In this document: positions 15,060 through 23,219 of the stretch, piece by piece
Numbering within the stretch: the stretch's first letter is position 1
Layout: each line of letters opens with the position of its first letter
Origin: Chryseobacterium elymi
GTDB taxonomy: Bacteria; Bacteroidota; Bacteroidia; Flavobacteriales; Weeksellaceae
Length of the DNA stretch: 64,000 nt
NCBI RefSeq assembly: GCF_003385495.1
Contig: NZ_QNUH01000006.1
Span: 124,001-188,000, forward strand
Direction of reading: 5' to 3'
Position numbers and translations under genes: made by a program
Notes under the pieces: model-generated
The model's database searches: none
Told to the model about the DNA's origin: nothing
Seen by the model: the letters and a program-made list of their open reading frames with translations, nothing else

Positions 15060-15553
15060 ACAGTCTGATTTACATTTAAATAATAAAAAACATTATCAGC
15101 ACTCATCAATGGAAAGCGGGCCGGTAAATCTTCCTTTTTAACCTGTAAAAAATGATTTCTTTCATAAAACCGGATTGCCGCTTTCAGTATTGAAACTGTC
15201 CCTAAATATATCGTTTCTATTCCATTCTCGCGACAGAAAGAAATCAAAACTTCCAGAAGTTCCTGTGCAATATTCAGTTCTTTTCCTCTGAATTCTTTTT
15301 TCACAAACATCTTTCTTACCGCTCCTTCCCTTTCATCAAACTTAACCAATGCTATGGAGCCTACCAGTTCTCCTTCTATAAAAGCTCCCCAAAAGCTGCC
15401 ACCGGATTCCATATAGAAGTTCTCAATCTTTTTAAGATCGGGCTGATCTTCTATCGTAATAGGTACATTAAATTCTTTCTGCTGGATAGTAAGGATCAGG
15501 TCAATAAGCTGGTCAGAATAGCTATTATCTAGCTGCTGGATATGTATTTTCAT
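15056..15553 (-). CDS. GNAT family N-acetyltransferase
   Basis: A 165-residue acetyl-CoA-dependent N-acetyltransferase. Motif A lies around VRKMFVKKEFRGKELNIAQE (the R/Q-x-x-G-x-G/A loop is here the variant RGKELNIA), with the upstream strand LVGSIALVKFDEREGA and the later TIYLGTVSILKAAIRFYERN typical of GNAT proteins. The substrate is unknown. It is the first gene of a two-gene operon with the MarR regulator; fused MarR-GNAT proteins exist in other bacteria, which supports a functional link between the two. Confidence 0.88.
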   Translation of the reverse strand: MKIHIQQLDNSYSDQLIDLILTIQQKEFNVPITIEDQPDLKKIENFYMESGGSFWGAFIEGELVGSIALVKFDEREGAVRKMFVKKEFRGKELNIAQELLEVLISFCRENGIETIYLGTVSILKAAIRFYERNHFLQVKKEDLPARFPLMSADNVFYYLNVNQTV

Positions 15554-15573
15554 ATGGCTTTTATTTTATATAA

Positions 15574-15605
15574 CAAAACTACGTAGTTTACTACGTATAT
15601 ACAAA
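15574..15605 (-). promoter_or_regulatory. Promoter with MarR-type operator for the GNAT-MarR operon
   Basis: On the reverse strand TTTG (15602-15605), a 20-nt spacer and TAGTTTTG (15574-15581) form a full Bacteroidota promoter. A perfect inverted repeat TACGTAG-TTTA-CTACGTA (15580-15597) fills the spacer and touches the -7 box. Binding there would block RNA polymerase, so it is the likely site of the MarR protein of this operon. Confidence 0.75.
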
Positions 15606-15661
15606 TGAAATTATTATTTTATATTATTTTTAACTTTATACTTCAACCAGTTTTCAATAAA

Positions 15662-15687
15662 AAACGTACACCAGTAGATGTACGTTT
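15662..15687 (-). terminator. Intrinsic terminator of the efflux operon
   Basis: AAACGTACA (15662-15670) pairs with TGTACGTTT (15679-15687). A T-rich run follows on the reverse strand. It lies 25 nt after the stop of the TolC-type gene. Confidence 0.8.
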
Positions 15688-15711
15688 ATATTATTGATCA
15701 AAATGAAATCA

Positions 15712-17127
15712 TTATTTCCAGCCACCACCAAGGGCCTGGTACAGCTCTACAGCAGCTTTCATTTTATTATATTCCGCATTGGAAATATTCAATTCCGCAT
15801 TCAAAGAATTGACACTGGCATTCAGTACCTCAAGATAATTTGCCATTCCATAATTTACAAGTTCCTGAGAATATTCTACGGATTTTTTATAGGCATCCAG
15901 CTCCTTTTGTTTTAACTCAATAAAGGAATCCTGAACAGAAAATACCCTGATTGCATCTGAAACCTCTTTTCCGGCTGTAAGAACCGTCTTTCTGAAATTC
16001 AGGTAAGCCGTTTCACGGTTGGCAAGACTAACATCATAGTTCGTCTGGATCTGTCTTTTATTTAAAATCGGCTGTGCAAGACCGGCTACTACGTTAGCAA
16101 ACAATGAATTTACACTGAATAAATGATCAAGGTCTACCGACTGAAGCCCTCCGCTTCCTGTAAGCTTCAAAGTAGGATAAAACTGAGCTTTTGCAGAATT
16201 GGTCAGTTCGAAGGCATTCATAAGATTATATTCCGCTCTCATAACGTCCGGACGGTTAGCTAATAACTGTGCCGGATACCCTAATTTAAGATCAATTGGA
16301 AGCTTCTGTGTTTCCAGGGTAGATCTTGCAATAGAATGAGAAGGCTCTCCCATCAGAAGGCTCATAGTGTTTTCAAGCAGCTGAGTCTGGGTCTCAATAT
16401 CAATCAATAAAGATTTTGCATTAAAAACAAGAGCCTCGCTCTGCTGTACAGCCACTTCTGTAACATTTCCTGAAATTTTTAATGCCTTGGTTGTTTCTAA
16501 ATTCTTTTCTCTTACTGCAATCGTTTCATTGATGATCCTTTTTTGAGCATCAAACGTTAAAAGCTGATAATAAGCAGAAGCTATAGAAGCTACAAGATCA
16601 CTTTTAACCGCTTTGTGGGCGGCAACAGTTCCCAAATAAGTAGCAAGCTGTGCTTTTTCCTGAGCTTTTAATTTTCCCCAAAGATCTGCCTCCCATCCTA
16701 TACTTGCCGTAATGTCGAATTGGTTGACGTAACGTCTTTCCCCAATGATCTGCCCAAACTGGGTATTGATAGACTGCGTCTGGAATGTATAGTTTGGACC
16801 TACGGAAAGAGTCGGCTGGTAGGCCGCTTTGCTCTGTTTCAGGTACGCTTCTGCGGAACCGATACTTTGCAGGGCGATCCTGATATCTAAATTGTTTTCT
16901 AAAGCTTTGGAAATATGTCCCTGCAATACAGGATCCGTAAAAATTTCTTTCCATGAAACAGCTCCAATGCTGGCACTGTCTGAAGGCAGCATATCTGTAC
17001 GGAAAAGCTTTTCATCGACAACATTTTTCGGTCTCTCATACTCTTTTCTGACCATGCACGATGTAATGGCACCCAGTATGACAGCTGAAAAAGTTATTCC
17101 TTTTATGATATTTAATAAACTCTTCAT
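15712..17127 (-). CDS. TolC/NodT family outer-membrane efflux lipoprotein
   Basis: The outer-membrane channel of a tripartite RND pump. Of 471 residues, the first 24 are a signal with lipobox ending AITSC. Two repeats of the outer membrane efflux protein domain follow, with the typical LENNLDIRIALQSIGSAEAY at the first helix, YQPTLSVGPNYTFQTQ, LPIDLKLGYPAQLLANRPDV (a hallmark of NodT-type proteins, 'LL..RPDV..AE'), and AQFYPTLKLTGSGGLQS. It is the last gene of an operon with GbsR-like regulator, adaptor and permease. A 90-nt spacer with an inverted repeat separates it from the permease gene. Confidence 0.95.
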   Translation of the reverse strand: MKSLLNIIKGITFSAVILGAITSCMVRKEYERPKNVVDEKLFRTDMLPSDSASIGAVSWKEIFTDPVLQGHISKALENNLDIRIALQSIGSAEAYLKQSKAAYQPTLSVGPNYTFQTQSINTQFGQIIGERRYVNQFDITASIGWEADLWGKLKAQEKAQLATYLGTVAAHKAVKSDLVASIASAYYQLLTFDAQKRIINETIAVREKNLETTKALKISGNVTEVAVQQSEALVFNAKSLLIDIETQTQLLENTMSLLMGEPSHSIARSTLETQKLPIDLKLGYPAQLLANRPDVMRAEYNLMNAFELTNSAKAQFYPTLKLTGSGGLQSVDLDHLFSVNSLFANVVAGLAQPILNKRQIQTNYDVSLANRETAYLNFRKTVLTAGKEVSDAIRVFSVQDSFIELKQKELDAYKKSVEYSQELVNYGMANYLEVLNASVNSLNAELNISNAEYNKMKAAVELYQALGGGWK

Positions 17128-17134
17128 TATTTGA

Positions 17135-17213
17135 AATTAGAAGTTAGATATTAGAGGTTAGAAGCTAGATATTGGAACTAATTTCTACTATCTAACCTCT
17201 GACTTCTCTAATT
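17135..17213. repeat. Intergenic inverted repeat between permease and channel genes
   Basis: AGAGGTTAGA (17153-17162) pairs with TCTAACCTCT (17191-17200), and flanking AATTAG...AAGT on the left corresponds to ACTTCTCTAATT on the right with a shift. It fills nearly the whole gap inside the efflux operon, so mRNA must carry it as a hairpin. Confidence 0.6.
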
Positions 17214-17217
17214 AATT

Positions 17218-20200
17218 TTATTCTGCTAAATTGATCTCTTCTTTTTTAAGCGGTTTCACTTTTTCTTGTAAAGTTTGGAAAATCACATACAAAACAGGGA
17301 TTACAAATAGCCCTAAAATTGTACCTATTAATAATCCAATTGCGGCACCCGTTGCAATAGATCTGTTACCTACTGCACCAATTCCACTCGCTAAAACCAA
17401 TGGCAATAAACCGAAAATAAAAGCAAATGAGGTCATCAAAATTGGTCTCACCCTGGCTTTAGCCGCATTGATCGCAGACATGACAATAGTTTCACCATGA
17501 TGTCTTCTCTGGACCGCAAATTCAACGATAAGAATTGCGTTTTTCGCTAATAATCCCACGAGCATGATCAGAGCAATCTGGAAGTAAATGTTGTTTTCCA
17601 AGCCCATAATCTTCTGCCCGAAATAAGCTCCCATTACCCCAAGAGGAAGAGAAATTACAACGATTAGCGGAAGAATATAACTTTCATACTGAGCAGAAAG
17701 AATAAAGTAAACAAAGACTAAGCTTAACCCGAAAATCAGAAGGGTCTGAGATCCTGAATTTAATTCTTCTCTGGTTAATCCGGTAAACTCAACTGCATAA
17801 TTTTGGTTTAATGTTTCACCTGCTACCTGCTGTATGGCAGTAATTGCATCTCCAGAACTGTACCCTGCAGAATTTCCTCCTGTAACCTTCACAGAAGTAA
17901 ACAGGTTGTAACGGCTTACAGACTGAGGTCCGTATGCTTTCTTCAGAGTGACGAACTGTGAAATAGGAGACATTACTCCTGACCCAGTTTTTACATAGAG
18001 CTCGTTCAGGTTTTCAATATTTTTTCTGTTTTCAGGAAGCGCCTGAACCATAACTCTGAACTGCTTTCCATACTTTGTAAAGTCGGCAGTATAAATACCT
18101 CCGATATATCCCTGCATGGTAGCCAGAATATCACTTACGGAAACTCCCAGCTGTTTGGTCAGAGGAACATTGATCTCCATCTGGTACTGAGGATATTTTG
18201 TATTGAATGAGGTCTGGGCAAATTCAATTTCTGGTCTTTCCATCAGCTTTCCAATGAATTCATTTGTTTTATTATCCAGATCAGCATAGTCTCCACCGGA
18301 TTTATCAAGCAGTACCATTTCAAAACCAGCGCTGCTACCAAATCCTGGTACACTTGGCGGCTGAAAGAATACGACTTTGGCATCAGGAACAGAGCCTACA
18401 ATTCCGAATAATTTTTTGGTGATATCTTCTGACGTCTGTCCGTCTTTTTTCCTTTCTTCAAACGGTTTCAGCTTAACGAAAGCAAGGCCGTTATTACTTC
18501 CGTTTCCGGACAGAAATCCTCTACCGGTGGAAATCGTCACATTCTGTACTCCCGGAACTTTCATCGCATTGGCCTGAAGTGTCTTCAGAGCATTGTATGT
18601 TCTTTCCATAGAGGCTCCCGGAGGAAGCTGAACGTCTGTAAAGATAATTCCCCTGTCTTCTGTAGGTACAAAGCCTTTTTTCATGGTGCTGCTTGCCCAG
18701 AATAAAATTCCCCCGGTAACAGCGAAAATAATCAGAGTTACCCATTTATGTCTCAACAGGAATACAAATCCTCTTCCATAACGCTCAGTGGCTGTTTTGA
18801 AAGCAATATTAAATTTATAGAAGAATTTCTGAAGGAAATTGAGGTTGCTATATTCTTTATGATGTTCTGAGTGAGGCTTTAAAAATAATGAACATAAAAC
18901 CGGGCTCAGTGTCAAAGCGTTGATCGCAGAAATAATGATCGCTATAATAAGAGTAATCCCAAACTGCTGATAGAAAACTCCTGTAGGACCTGTAATAAAA
19001 GTTACCGGAATAAATACCGCTGCCATTACCAAAGTAATAGAAATAATAGCTCCTGTGATTTCATCCATTGCTTCTACGGTTGCTTTCTTGGCATCCGCAA
19101 TACCATGTTCCATTTTCGCATGGACGGCCTCGACGACGACAATCGCATCATCCACCACAATACCAATAGCCAGTACCAATGCGAATAAGGTTAACAGGTT
19201 TAGTGAATATCCAAATAAATTCAGGAAGAAGAACGCTCCCACAATAGATACCGGAACTGCAATAGCAGGGATCAGGGTAGATCTGAAATCCTGAAGGAAA
19301 ATATAAACAACGATAAATACAAGAATGAAAGCTTCGATCAGGGTATGTACTACTTTTTCAATAGAGGCTTCAAGGAATTCATTTGTATCAAAGTTAAAGG
19401 TATACTTAACTCCTTCCGGAAATGTACCTTCGGCCGATTTCAGATATTCTTTAATATTTTTAATGATCTCCTGGGCATTGGATCCCGGGGTCTGGAAAAT
19501 TCCCATACTGATGGAAGGGTTGTTCCCATTTTCTCCGACACCGGAATAAGACTGGCCGGCAAGCTCTACTTTAGCCACATCTTTCAACATTAGGCTCTGG
19601 CCGTTTCCAAGAGATTTAATAATGATATTATCATACTGCTCCTTATCATTGAATTTACCAACATACTTGATGATATATTCAAAAGAGCTTCCACTGTTCT
19701 GTCCTATAGAACCTGCCGCTGCTTCTCTACTCTGTTCGTTGATGGCATTGGTAACATCTGTAGGTGTGATGCTGTAGGCTGCCATTTTTGCAGGGTCCAG
19801 CCAGATTCTCATGGAGTAGTTTTTACCGCCGAAAACGTTGGCATCCCCTACACCATTGATCCTTTTAAGGTTCGGTATAATATTGATATTAAGGAAATTT
19901 TGAAGGTACACATCATCCAGATCCTTGTTTTCGGAATAGAAAGACATGTACATCAGGGCACTGGTCTGCTGTTTCTGCGTTACCACCCCAGAACGTGTTA
20001 CCTCGGAAGGTAAAAGAGGTGTAGCTCTTGCCACACGGTTCTGTACGTTTACGGCCGCAATATCCGGATCTATTCCCTGCTTAAAGAAAACCTGAATCTG
20101 TGCAGAACCATCATTTCCGGCACTGGAAGTAATATAATCCATCCCTTCTACTCCGTTGATCTGTTCTTCCAGAGGTACTACAACACTTTTCATCACAGTT

Positions 20201-20364
20201 TCCGCATTGGCTCCTGTATAGTTCGTAGAGACACTTACTGTAGGAGGCGCAATATCCGGGTACTGGGTAACCGGCAGCGAGATAAGTCCTAAAACACCGA
20301 GTATAACAATAATAATTGATATAACGGTGGATAAAACCGGTCTGTTAATAAAATTTTTAATCAT
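17218..20364 (-). CDS. RND efflux pump permease (HAE1/AcrB type)
   Basis: The proton-driven inner-membrane pump of a multidrug efflux system. At 1048 residues it has AcrB size. It starts MIKNFINRPVLSTVISIIIV with the first membrane helix, then GLISLPVTQYPDIAPPTVSV. The proton relay aspartates are in LAIGIVVDDAIVVVEAVH (TM4) and the lysine in LLAKNAILIVEFAVQRR (TM10). FIPVTFITGPTGVFYQQF and the final MTSFAFIFGLLPLVLASG are further RND signatures. Two large periplasmic loops are present. The adaptor gene ends 2 nt upstream. Substrates are not predictable, but the hydrophobe/amphiphile group exports antibiotics, dyes and detergents. Confidence 0.97.
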   Translation of the reverse strand: MIKNFINRPVLSTVISIIIVILGVLGLISLPVTQYPDIAPPTVSVSTNYTGANAETVMKSVVVPLEEQINGVEGMDYITSSAGNDGSAQIQVFFKQGIDPDIAAVNVQNRVARATPLLPSEVTRSGVVTQKQQTSALMYMSFYSENKDLDDVYLQNFLNINIIPNLKRINGVGDANVFGGKNYSMRIWLDPAKMAAYSITPTDVTNAINEQSREAAAGSIGQNSGSSFEYIIKYVGKFNDKEQYDNIIIKSLGNGQSLMLKDVAKVELAGQSYSGVGENGNNPSISMGIFQTPGSNAQEIIKNIKEYLKSAEGTFPEGVKYTFNFDTNEFLEASIEKVVHTLIEAFILVFIVVYIFLQDFRSTLIPAIAVPVSIVGAFFFLNLFGYSLNLLTLFALVLAIGIVVDDAIVVVEAVHAKMEHGIADAKKATVEAMDEITGAIISITLVMAAVFIPVTFITGPTGVFYQQFGITLIIAIIISAINALTLSPVLCSLFLKPHSEHHKEYSNLNFLQKFFYKFNIAFKTATERYGRGFVFLLRHKWVTLIIFAVTGGILFWASSTMKKGFVPTEDRGIIFTDVQLPPGASMERTYNALKTLQANAMKVPGVQNVTISTGRGFLSGNGSNNGLAFVKLKPFEERKKDGQTSEDITKKLFGIVGSVPDAKVVFFQPPSVPGFGSSAGFEMVLLDKSGGDYADLDNKTNEFIGKLMERPEIEFAQTSFNTKYPQYQMEINVPLTKQLGVSVSDILATMQGYIGGIYTADFTKYGKQFRVMVQALPENRKNIENLNELYVKTGSGVMSPISQFVTLKKAYGPQSVSRYNLFTSVKVTGGNSAGYSSGDAITAIQQVAGETLNQNYAVEFTGLTREELNSGSQTLLIFGLSLVFVYFILSAQYESYILPLIVVISLPLGVMGAYFGQKIMGLENNIYFQIALIMLVGLLAKNAILIVEFAVQRRHHGETIVMSAINAAKARVRPILMTSFAFIFGLLPLVLASGIGAVGNRSIATGAAIGLLIGTILGLFVIPVLYVIFQTLQEKVKPLKKEEINLAE

Positions 20365-20366
20365 TT

Positions 20367-21551
20367 TTAGAATTTCGGTTTTATTGATTGAACAAGGCTA
20401 TCCATTTTGACAGGTTTTTTCTTAATGGCTGTCCCCGGTTTTAATCCTCCAATACCTGCTGCAACAATGACTTCTCCTTTGTTCACACCAGATTTTATAA
20501 GAGCCAGATTATCTATTCTGTCTATGATATTTACTACAACATTTTTAGCGGTGTCCTTGTCTACCTTGTAAACATAAACAATACCCTGCTGCTCGTAAGT
20601 TGCACTTTCCGGCACCACCAATACATTATCATAATGCTGTGGAAATCTAATGGTTCCGCTGTTACCATTGCTTAATAGTTTTTGGGCATTCGTGAAGGCT
20701 ACTCTGAACTGGATTGTCCCGGTTGTAGGGTCAATCTGTCCGGTAATTGCTTCAATCCTTCCTTTTTCGGGATAAAGGCTTCCGTTTGCCAGCTGCAGTT
20801 CTACCATCGGAAGGTTTTTAATCTTTTCAGGCATGGATGCACCCGGAGATTTTTCAAGGAAATCAAAATATTCTTTTTCATTCATTGAGAAATAGGCAAA
20901 AATCCCGGAAGTATCGGAGATTGTCGTCAATGCTGCCTGATCAGTAGGTCCTACCAAACTTCCCACTTTCAATGGAAGTCTTCCGATTACTCCGGAGATA
21001 GGAGCACGGATGATAGAATACTCGATATTGGCTTCTACACCCTTATAATTGGCAACTGCCTGTCTTTTTGCAGCATTCGCCTGTTGTAGCTGGGCCTGAG
21101 CCTGAGCCAGGTTAGCCTGAGCTGTCTGCAGCTGTACACTACTGATGATATTTTTCTCAACAAGAGGTTTCAGCTTATTGACTTCTACCTGTGCTGCATT
21201 TACAGAGGCCTGTGCTGCGGCAATTGTAGATTCTGCGGCACCGATACCGGCTTTGGAAGCTGCGGCATTTTCGGTCAGGATATTGGTTTCAAGACGGAAC
21301 AGCGGCTGTCCTTTTGTGACATACTGTCCTTCGTCTACCAGCACCTGAGTAATATATCCCTGAATTTTTGCGCGGACATCATTATTTACCCTTCCTTGTA
21401 TCGTAGCCGGAAAGGTCTGATAGCCCACTATATTTTTAGACTCCACAGAAACTACAGGATACGGTTTTGGTCCGTCCTGTTTTGGAGCTTCTTTTTTGCA
21501 AGCAGTCAGTGAAAACGCTGCAATAGAAAGTATAACTAGCTTATTATTCAT
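20367..21551 (-). CDS. RND efflux periplasmic adaptor (AcrA type)
   Basis: The membrane-fusion protein that links the permease to the outer-membrane channel. The 394 residues begin with a lipobox signal (MNNKLVILSIAAFSLTAC). DVRAKIQGYITQVLVDEGQY and GQPLFRLE form the first half of the lipoyl domain; a long helical hairpin rich in Ala and Gln follows (AAAQASVNAAQVEVNKLKPL, LQTAQANLAQAQAQLQQANA), then IRAPISGVIGRLPLKVGSLV closes the lipoyl domain. Beta-barrel and membrane-proximal parts follow to residue 394. It lies 2 nt from both neighbours, so the operon is tightly packed. Confidence 0.95.
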   Translation of the reverse strand: MNNKLVILSIAAFSLTACKKEAPKQDGPKPYPVVSVESKNIVGYQTFPATIQGRVNNDVRAKIQGYITQVLVDEGQYVTKGQPLFRLETNILTENAAASKAGIGAAESTIAAAQASVNAAQVEVNKLKPLVEKNIISSVQLQTAQANLAQAQAQLQQANAAKRQAVANYKGVEANIEYSIIRAPISGVIGRLPLKVGSLVGPTDQAALTTISDTSGIFAYFSMNEKEYFDFLEKSPGASMPEKIKNLPMVELQLANGSLYPEKGRIEAITGQIDPTTGTIQFRVAFTNAQKLLSNGNSGTIRFPQHYDNVLVVPESATYEQQGIVYVYKVDKDTAKNVVVNIIDRIDNLALIKSGVNKGEVIVAAGIGGLKPGTAIKKKPVKMDSLVQSIKPKF

Positions 21552-21552
21552 T

Positions 21553-22008
21553 TTAAAGTTTATTAAGAGATTCCTGAATATTTTCTATGTTCTTATTTAA
21601 GAGAGCTTTGTACGCTTCTATCCGTTCGTTGTATTCATTATCATGATTTTTTTTAAAGTTGTTTAAGTCATCCAATAGTTTAAGTTCGTCCTCCATTTTT
21701 TGAACAATTTTTTCAAATCTGATTTTTTTATACTCATCATTGATGAAAAAATAACGTTTTCGCTCGTCCATTTTGTTGTGATCAATAATCAGCTGCGCAT
21801 TCAGCAGTAATGAAATACTGGTAGAAACGGAGCTTTTACTCGCGGAAAGTACTTCCACAAATTCGTCAAAGGTAATTCCCACTTTCTCATAATCGAAAAG
21901 CAGGTAAGCATAAATCTTTGAAGCTAAAGGCGGTAGGTTGAAAACAGTGCCGTAAAATTTTACAGCATCTTGAAAAATTTTTTCATCAATTTCTATACTT
22001 TGGTGCAT
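21553..22008 (-). CDS. GbsR/MarR family transcriptional regulator of the efflux operon
   Basis: A 151-residue winged-helix protein of the GbsR-like branch of MarR. PPLASKIYAYLLFDYEKVGI, then FDEFVEVLSASKSSVSTSIS with LLLNAQLIIDHNKMDERKRY is the conserved helix-turn-helix and wing. A long C-terminal helix pair rich in Asn and Lys probably dimerises. It is the first gene of the adaptor-permease-channel operon, and a 15-bp palindrome sits right upstream of its -7 box, so it is probably an autorepressor released by pump substrates. This last point is inference from analogous systems. Confidence 0.88.
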   Translation of the reverse strand: MHQSIEIDEKIFQDAVKFYGTVFNLPPLASKIYAYLLFDYEKVGITFDEFVEVLSASKSSVSTSISLLLNAQLIIDHNKMDERKRYFFINDEYKKIRFEKIVQKMEDELKLLDDLNNFKKNHDNEYNERIEAYKALLNKNIENIQESLNKL

Positions 22009-22024
22009 AATATAAAAATTTTGA

Positions 22025-22051
22025 CAAAAGTAGAAATTAGTTCAGAACTAA
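22025..22051 (-). promoter_or_regulatory. Promoter -7 box and operator palindrome of the efflux operon
   Basis: The reverse strand carries TACTTTTG (22025-22032). Four bases upstream lies the palindrome TTAGTTC-A-GAACTAA (22037-22051), inside the -33/-7 spacer. No TTTG box at exactly 19-20 nt was found. The position fits repression by the GbsR-like protein encoded by the first gene. Confidence 0.6.
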
Positions 22052-22124
22052 ACGAACAAACATGATAGAGTTTATAAATAGAGATTCTTTTAAAAATTCA
22101 ATGAAACAGGATTTAACTTTTAGC

Positions 22125-22637
22125 TTAAATTATAATCTTCTCATAGGCTTTTCTCATGCCATCGGCCAGAAGTACTTCACCACAATAGGAATAACCCTTA
22201 CTTTCAAGGATTTTTAGCATGGCCATATTATCATAATTTGTATCTACTTTTATACTTTGAATTTTCTGGTATCTTGTAAAATCTTCAATATGGTCAAATA
22301 ATTTTTTTACCATACCCTGGCCAGCAAATTTTTCATCGACTGCCACTCTATGTACAACAACAAATTCTCCGTCACTCAGCCAGGCTCCTTCAATAGTACT
22401 GTAAGCCGGCTCATCATTTAAAATCAACGCTGCATATACGGCAATCTCACCATCAACGATAAAGACGTAACCAAAGCCTTTTTCAATGTCACTTTCTACG
22501 GTTCCCAGATTGGGATACCCGTTCTGCCATTGGTTGCTCCCGTCATGCTTTCTTCTTTCAATGGATTGCTGGATAATTCCCCAAATTACATCCCTGTCTT
22601 CAATTTCTGCTTTTCTTAGTTTGGCCTCTGAATTCAT
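22125..22637 (-). CDS. GNAT family N-acetyltransferase
   Basis: A 170-residue acetyltransferase. The acetyl-CoA loop is VVHRVAVDEKFAGQGMVKKL (motif A, with A-G-Q-G-M), preceded by AVYAALILNDEPAYSTIEGA and followed by IQSIKVDTNYDNMAMLKILE and SKGYSYCGEVLLADGMRKAY, matching motif B and the N-x-x-M/A helix of GNAT proteins. The start segment AKLRKAEIEDRDVIWGIIQQ is also family-like. Its substrate is unknown. It is probably monocistronic, with a repeat element and terminator upstream. Confidence 0.9.
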   Translation of the reverse strand: MNSEAKLRKAEIEDRDVIWGIIQQSIERRKHDGSNQWQNGYPNLGTVESDIEKGFGYVFIVDGEIAVYAALILNDEPAYSTIEGAWLSDGEFVVVHRVAVDEKFAGQGMVKKLFDHIEDFTRYQKIQSIKVDTNYDNMAMLKILESKGYSYCGEVLLADGMRKAYEKIII

Positions 22638-22662
22638 TGTTAGTTGTTTATTGAATTGAATG

Positions 22663-22831
22663 ATTTAAGTATTTAAAATTTAAAGATTCGGATATTTAGA
22701 TTTAAGTTTAGCTAAAGCCAATGGTGACTTTTTTAACTTTAATAAAGCCCGACTCTATTGAATAATCCAGTCAATGGGATCACTATTCACTATTCTAAAT
22801 TTCTCCATCTTTAAATTTTAAATGCTTAAAT
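22663..22831. repeat. 169-bp intergenic palindromic element
   Basis: Two 25-nt arms, 22663-22687 and 22807-22831, are inverted copies with one mismatch (words TTTAAAATTTAAAGAT and ATCTTTAAATTTTAAA). The 119-nt interior contains, on the reverse strand, a stretch reading SRALLKLKKSPLALAKLKSK that ends at the arm. The arms resemble those around the four-helix-bundle gene at 55862. Confidence 0.6.
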
Positions 22832-22860
22832 TTTTAAATAATTATGTTATTTGAATCAAA

Positions 22861-22892
22861 AAACCGAAAACTAATTAAAATTAATTTTCGGT
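22861..22892 (-). terminator. Intrinsic terminator
   Basis: AACCGAAAA (22861-22869) pairs with TTTTCGGTT (22884-22892), with inner TAATT/AATTA pairing. It lies 35 nt after the stop of the DUF2007 gene. Confidence 0.75.
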
Positions 22893-22926
22893 TCGAAGTA
22901 GTAAAATTTAAAATTATGAAATTGTT

Positions 22927-23157
22927 TTATTGATTTTCACTTTGTTGAAGATAAGCGTCTATAACTTCAAATGCATTCTTCTCATCTTCCAGCTTTACCA
23001 TAATTTTTAATGACGTTGCCGTAGGCGTTGTTGTAAAAGTAAGGTAATTGTTCTCGACGCTGTTTGTAATTTGTGCATCATCCAATTTAGACTTTATTAA
23101 CTGGATTTCTGAAGGCTTGTCACTTTCAAAAACCGATACTCTCGTACTTCTTTCCAT
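22927..23157 (-). CDS. DUF2007 family putative signal-transducing protein
   Basis: A 76-residue cytoplasmic protein. The pattern VSVFESDKPSEIQLIKSKLD, then DAQITNSVENNYLTF and IMVKLEDEKNAFEVIDAYLQ is that of DUF2007, small ferredoxin-like alpha/beta proteins first named from GlnB-like signal transduction. Its function is unknown. It lies 62 nt downstream of the lysine aminotransferase gene on the same strand and could be co-transcribed with it. Confidence 0.75.
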   Translation of the reverse strand: MERSTRVSVFESDKPSEIQLIKSKLDDAQITNSVENNYLTFTTTPTATSLKIMVKLEDEKNAFEVIDAYLQQSENQ

Positions 23158-23219
23158 ATTCTATATCGTTTGAGTATCTAAATATACGATGTATTTTTTA
23201 AAATTACAAATCTTTGAAT

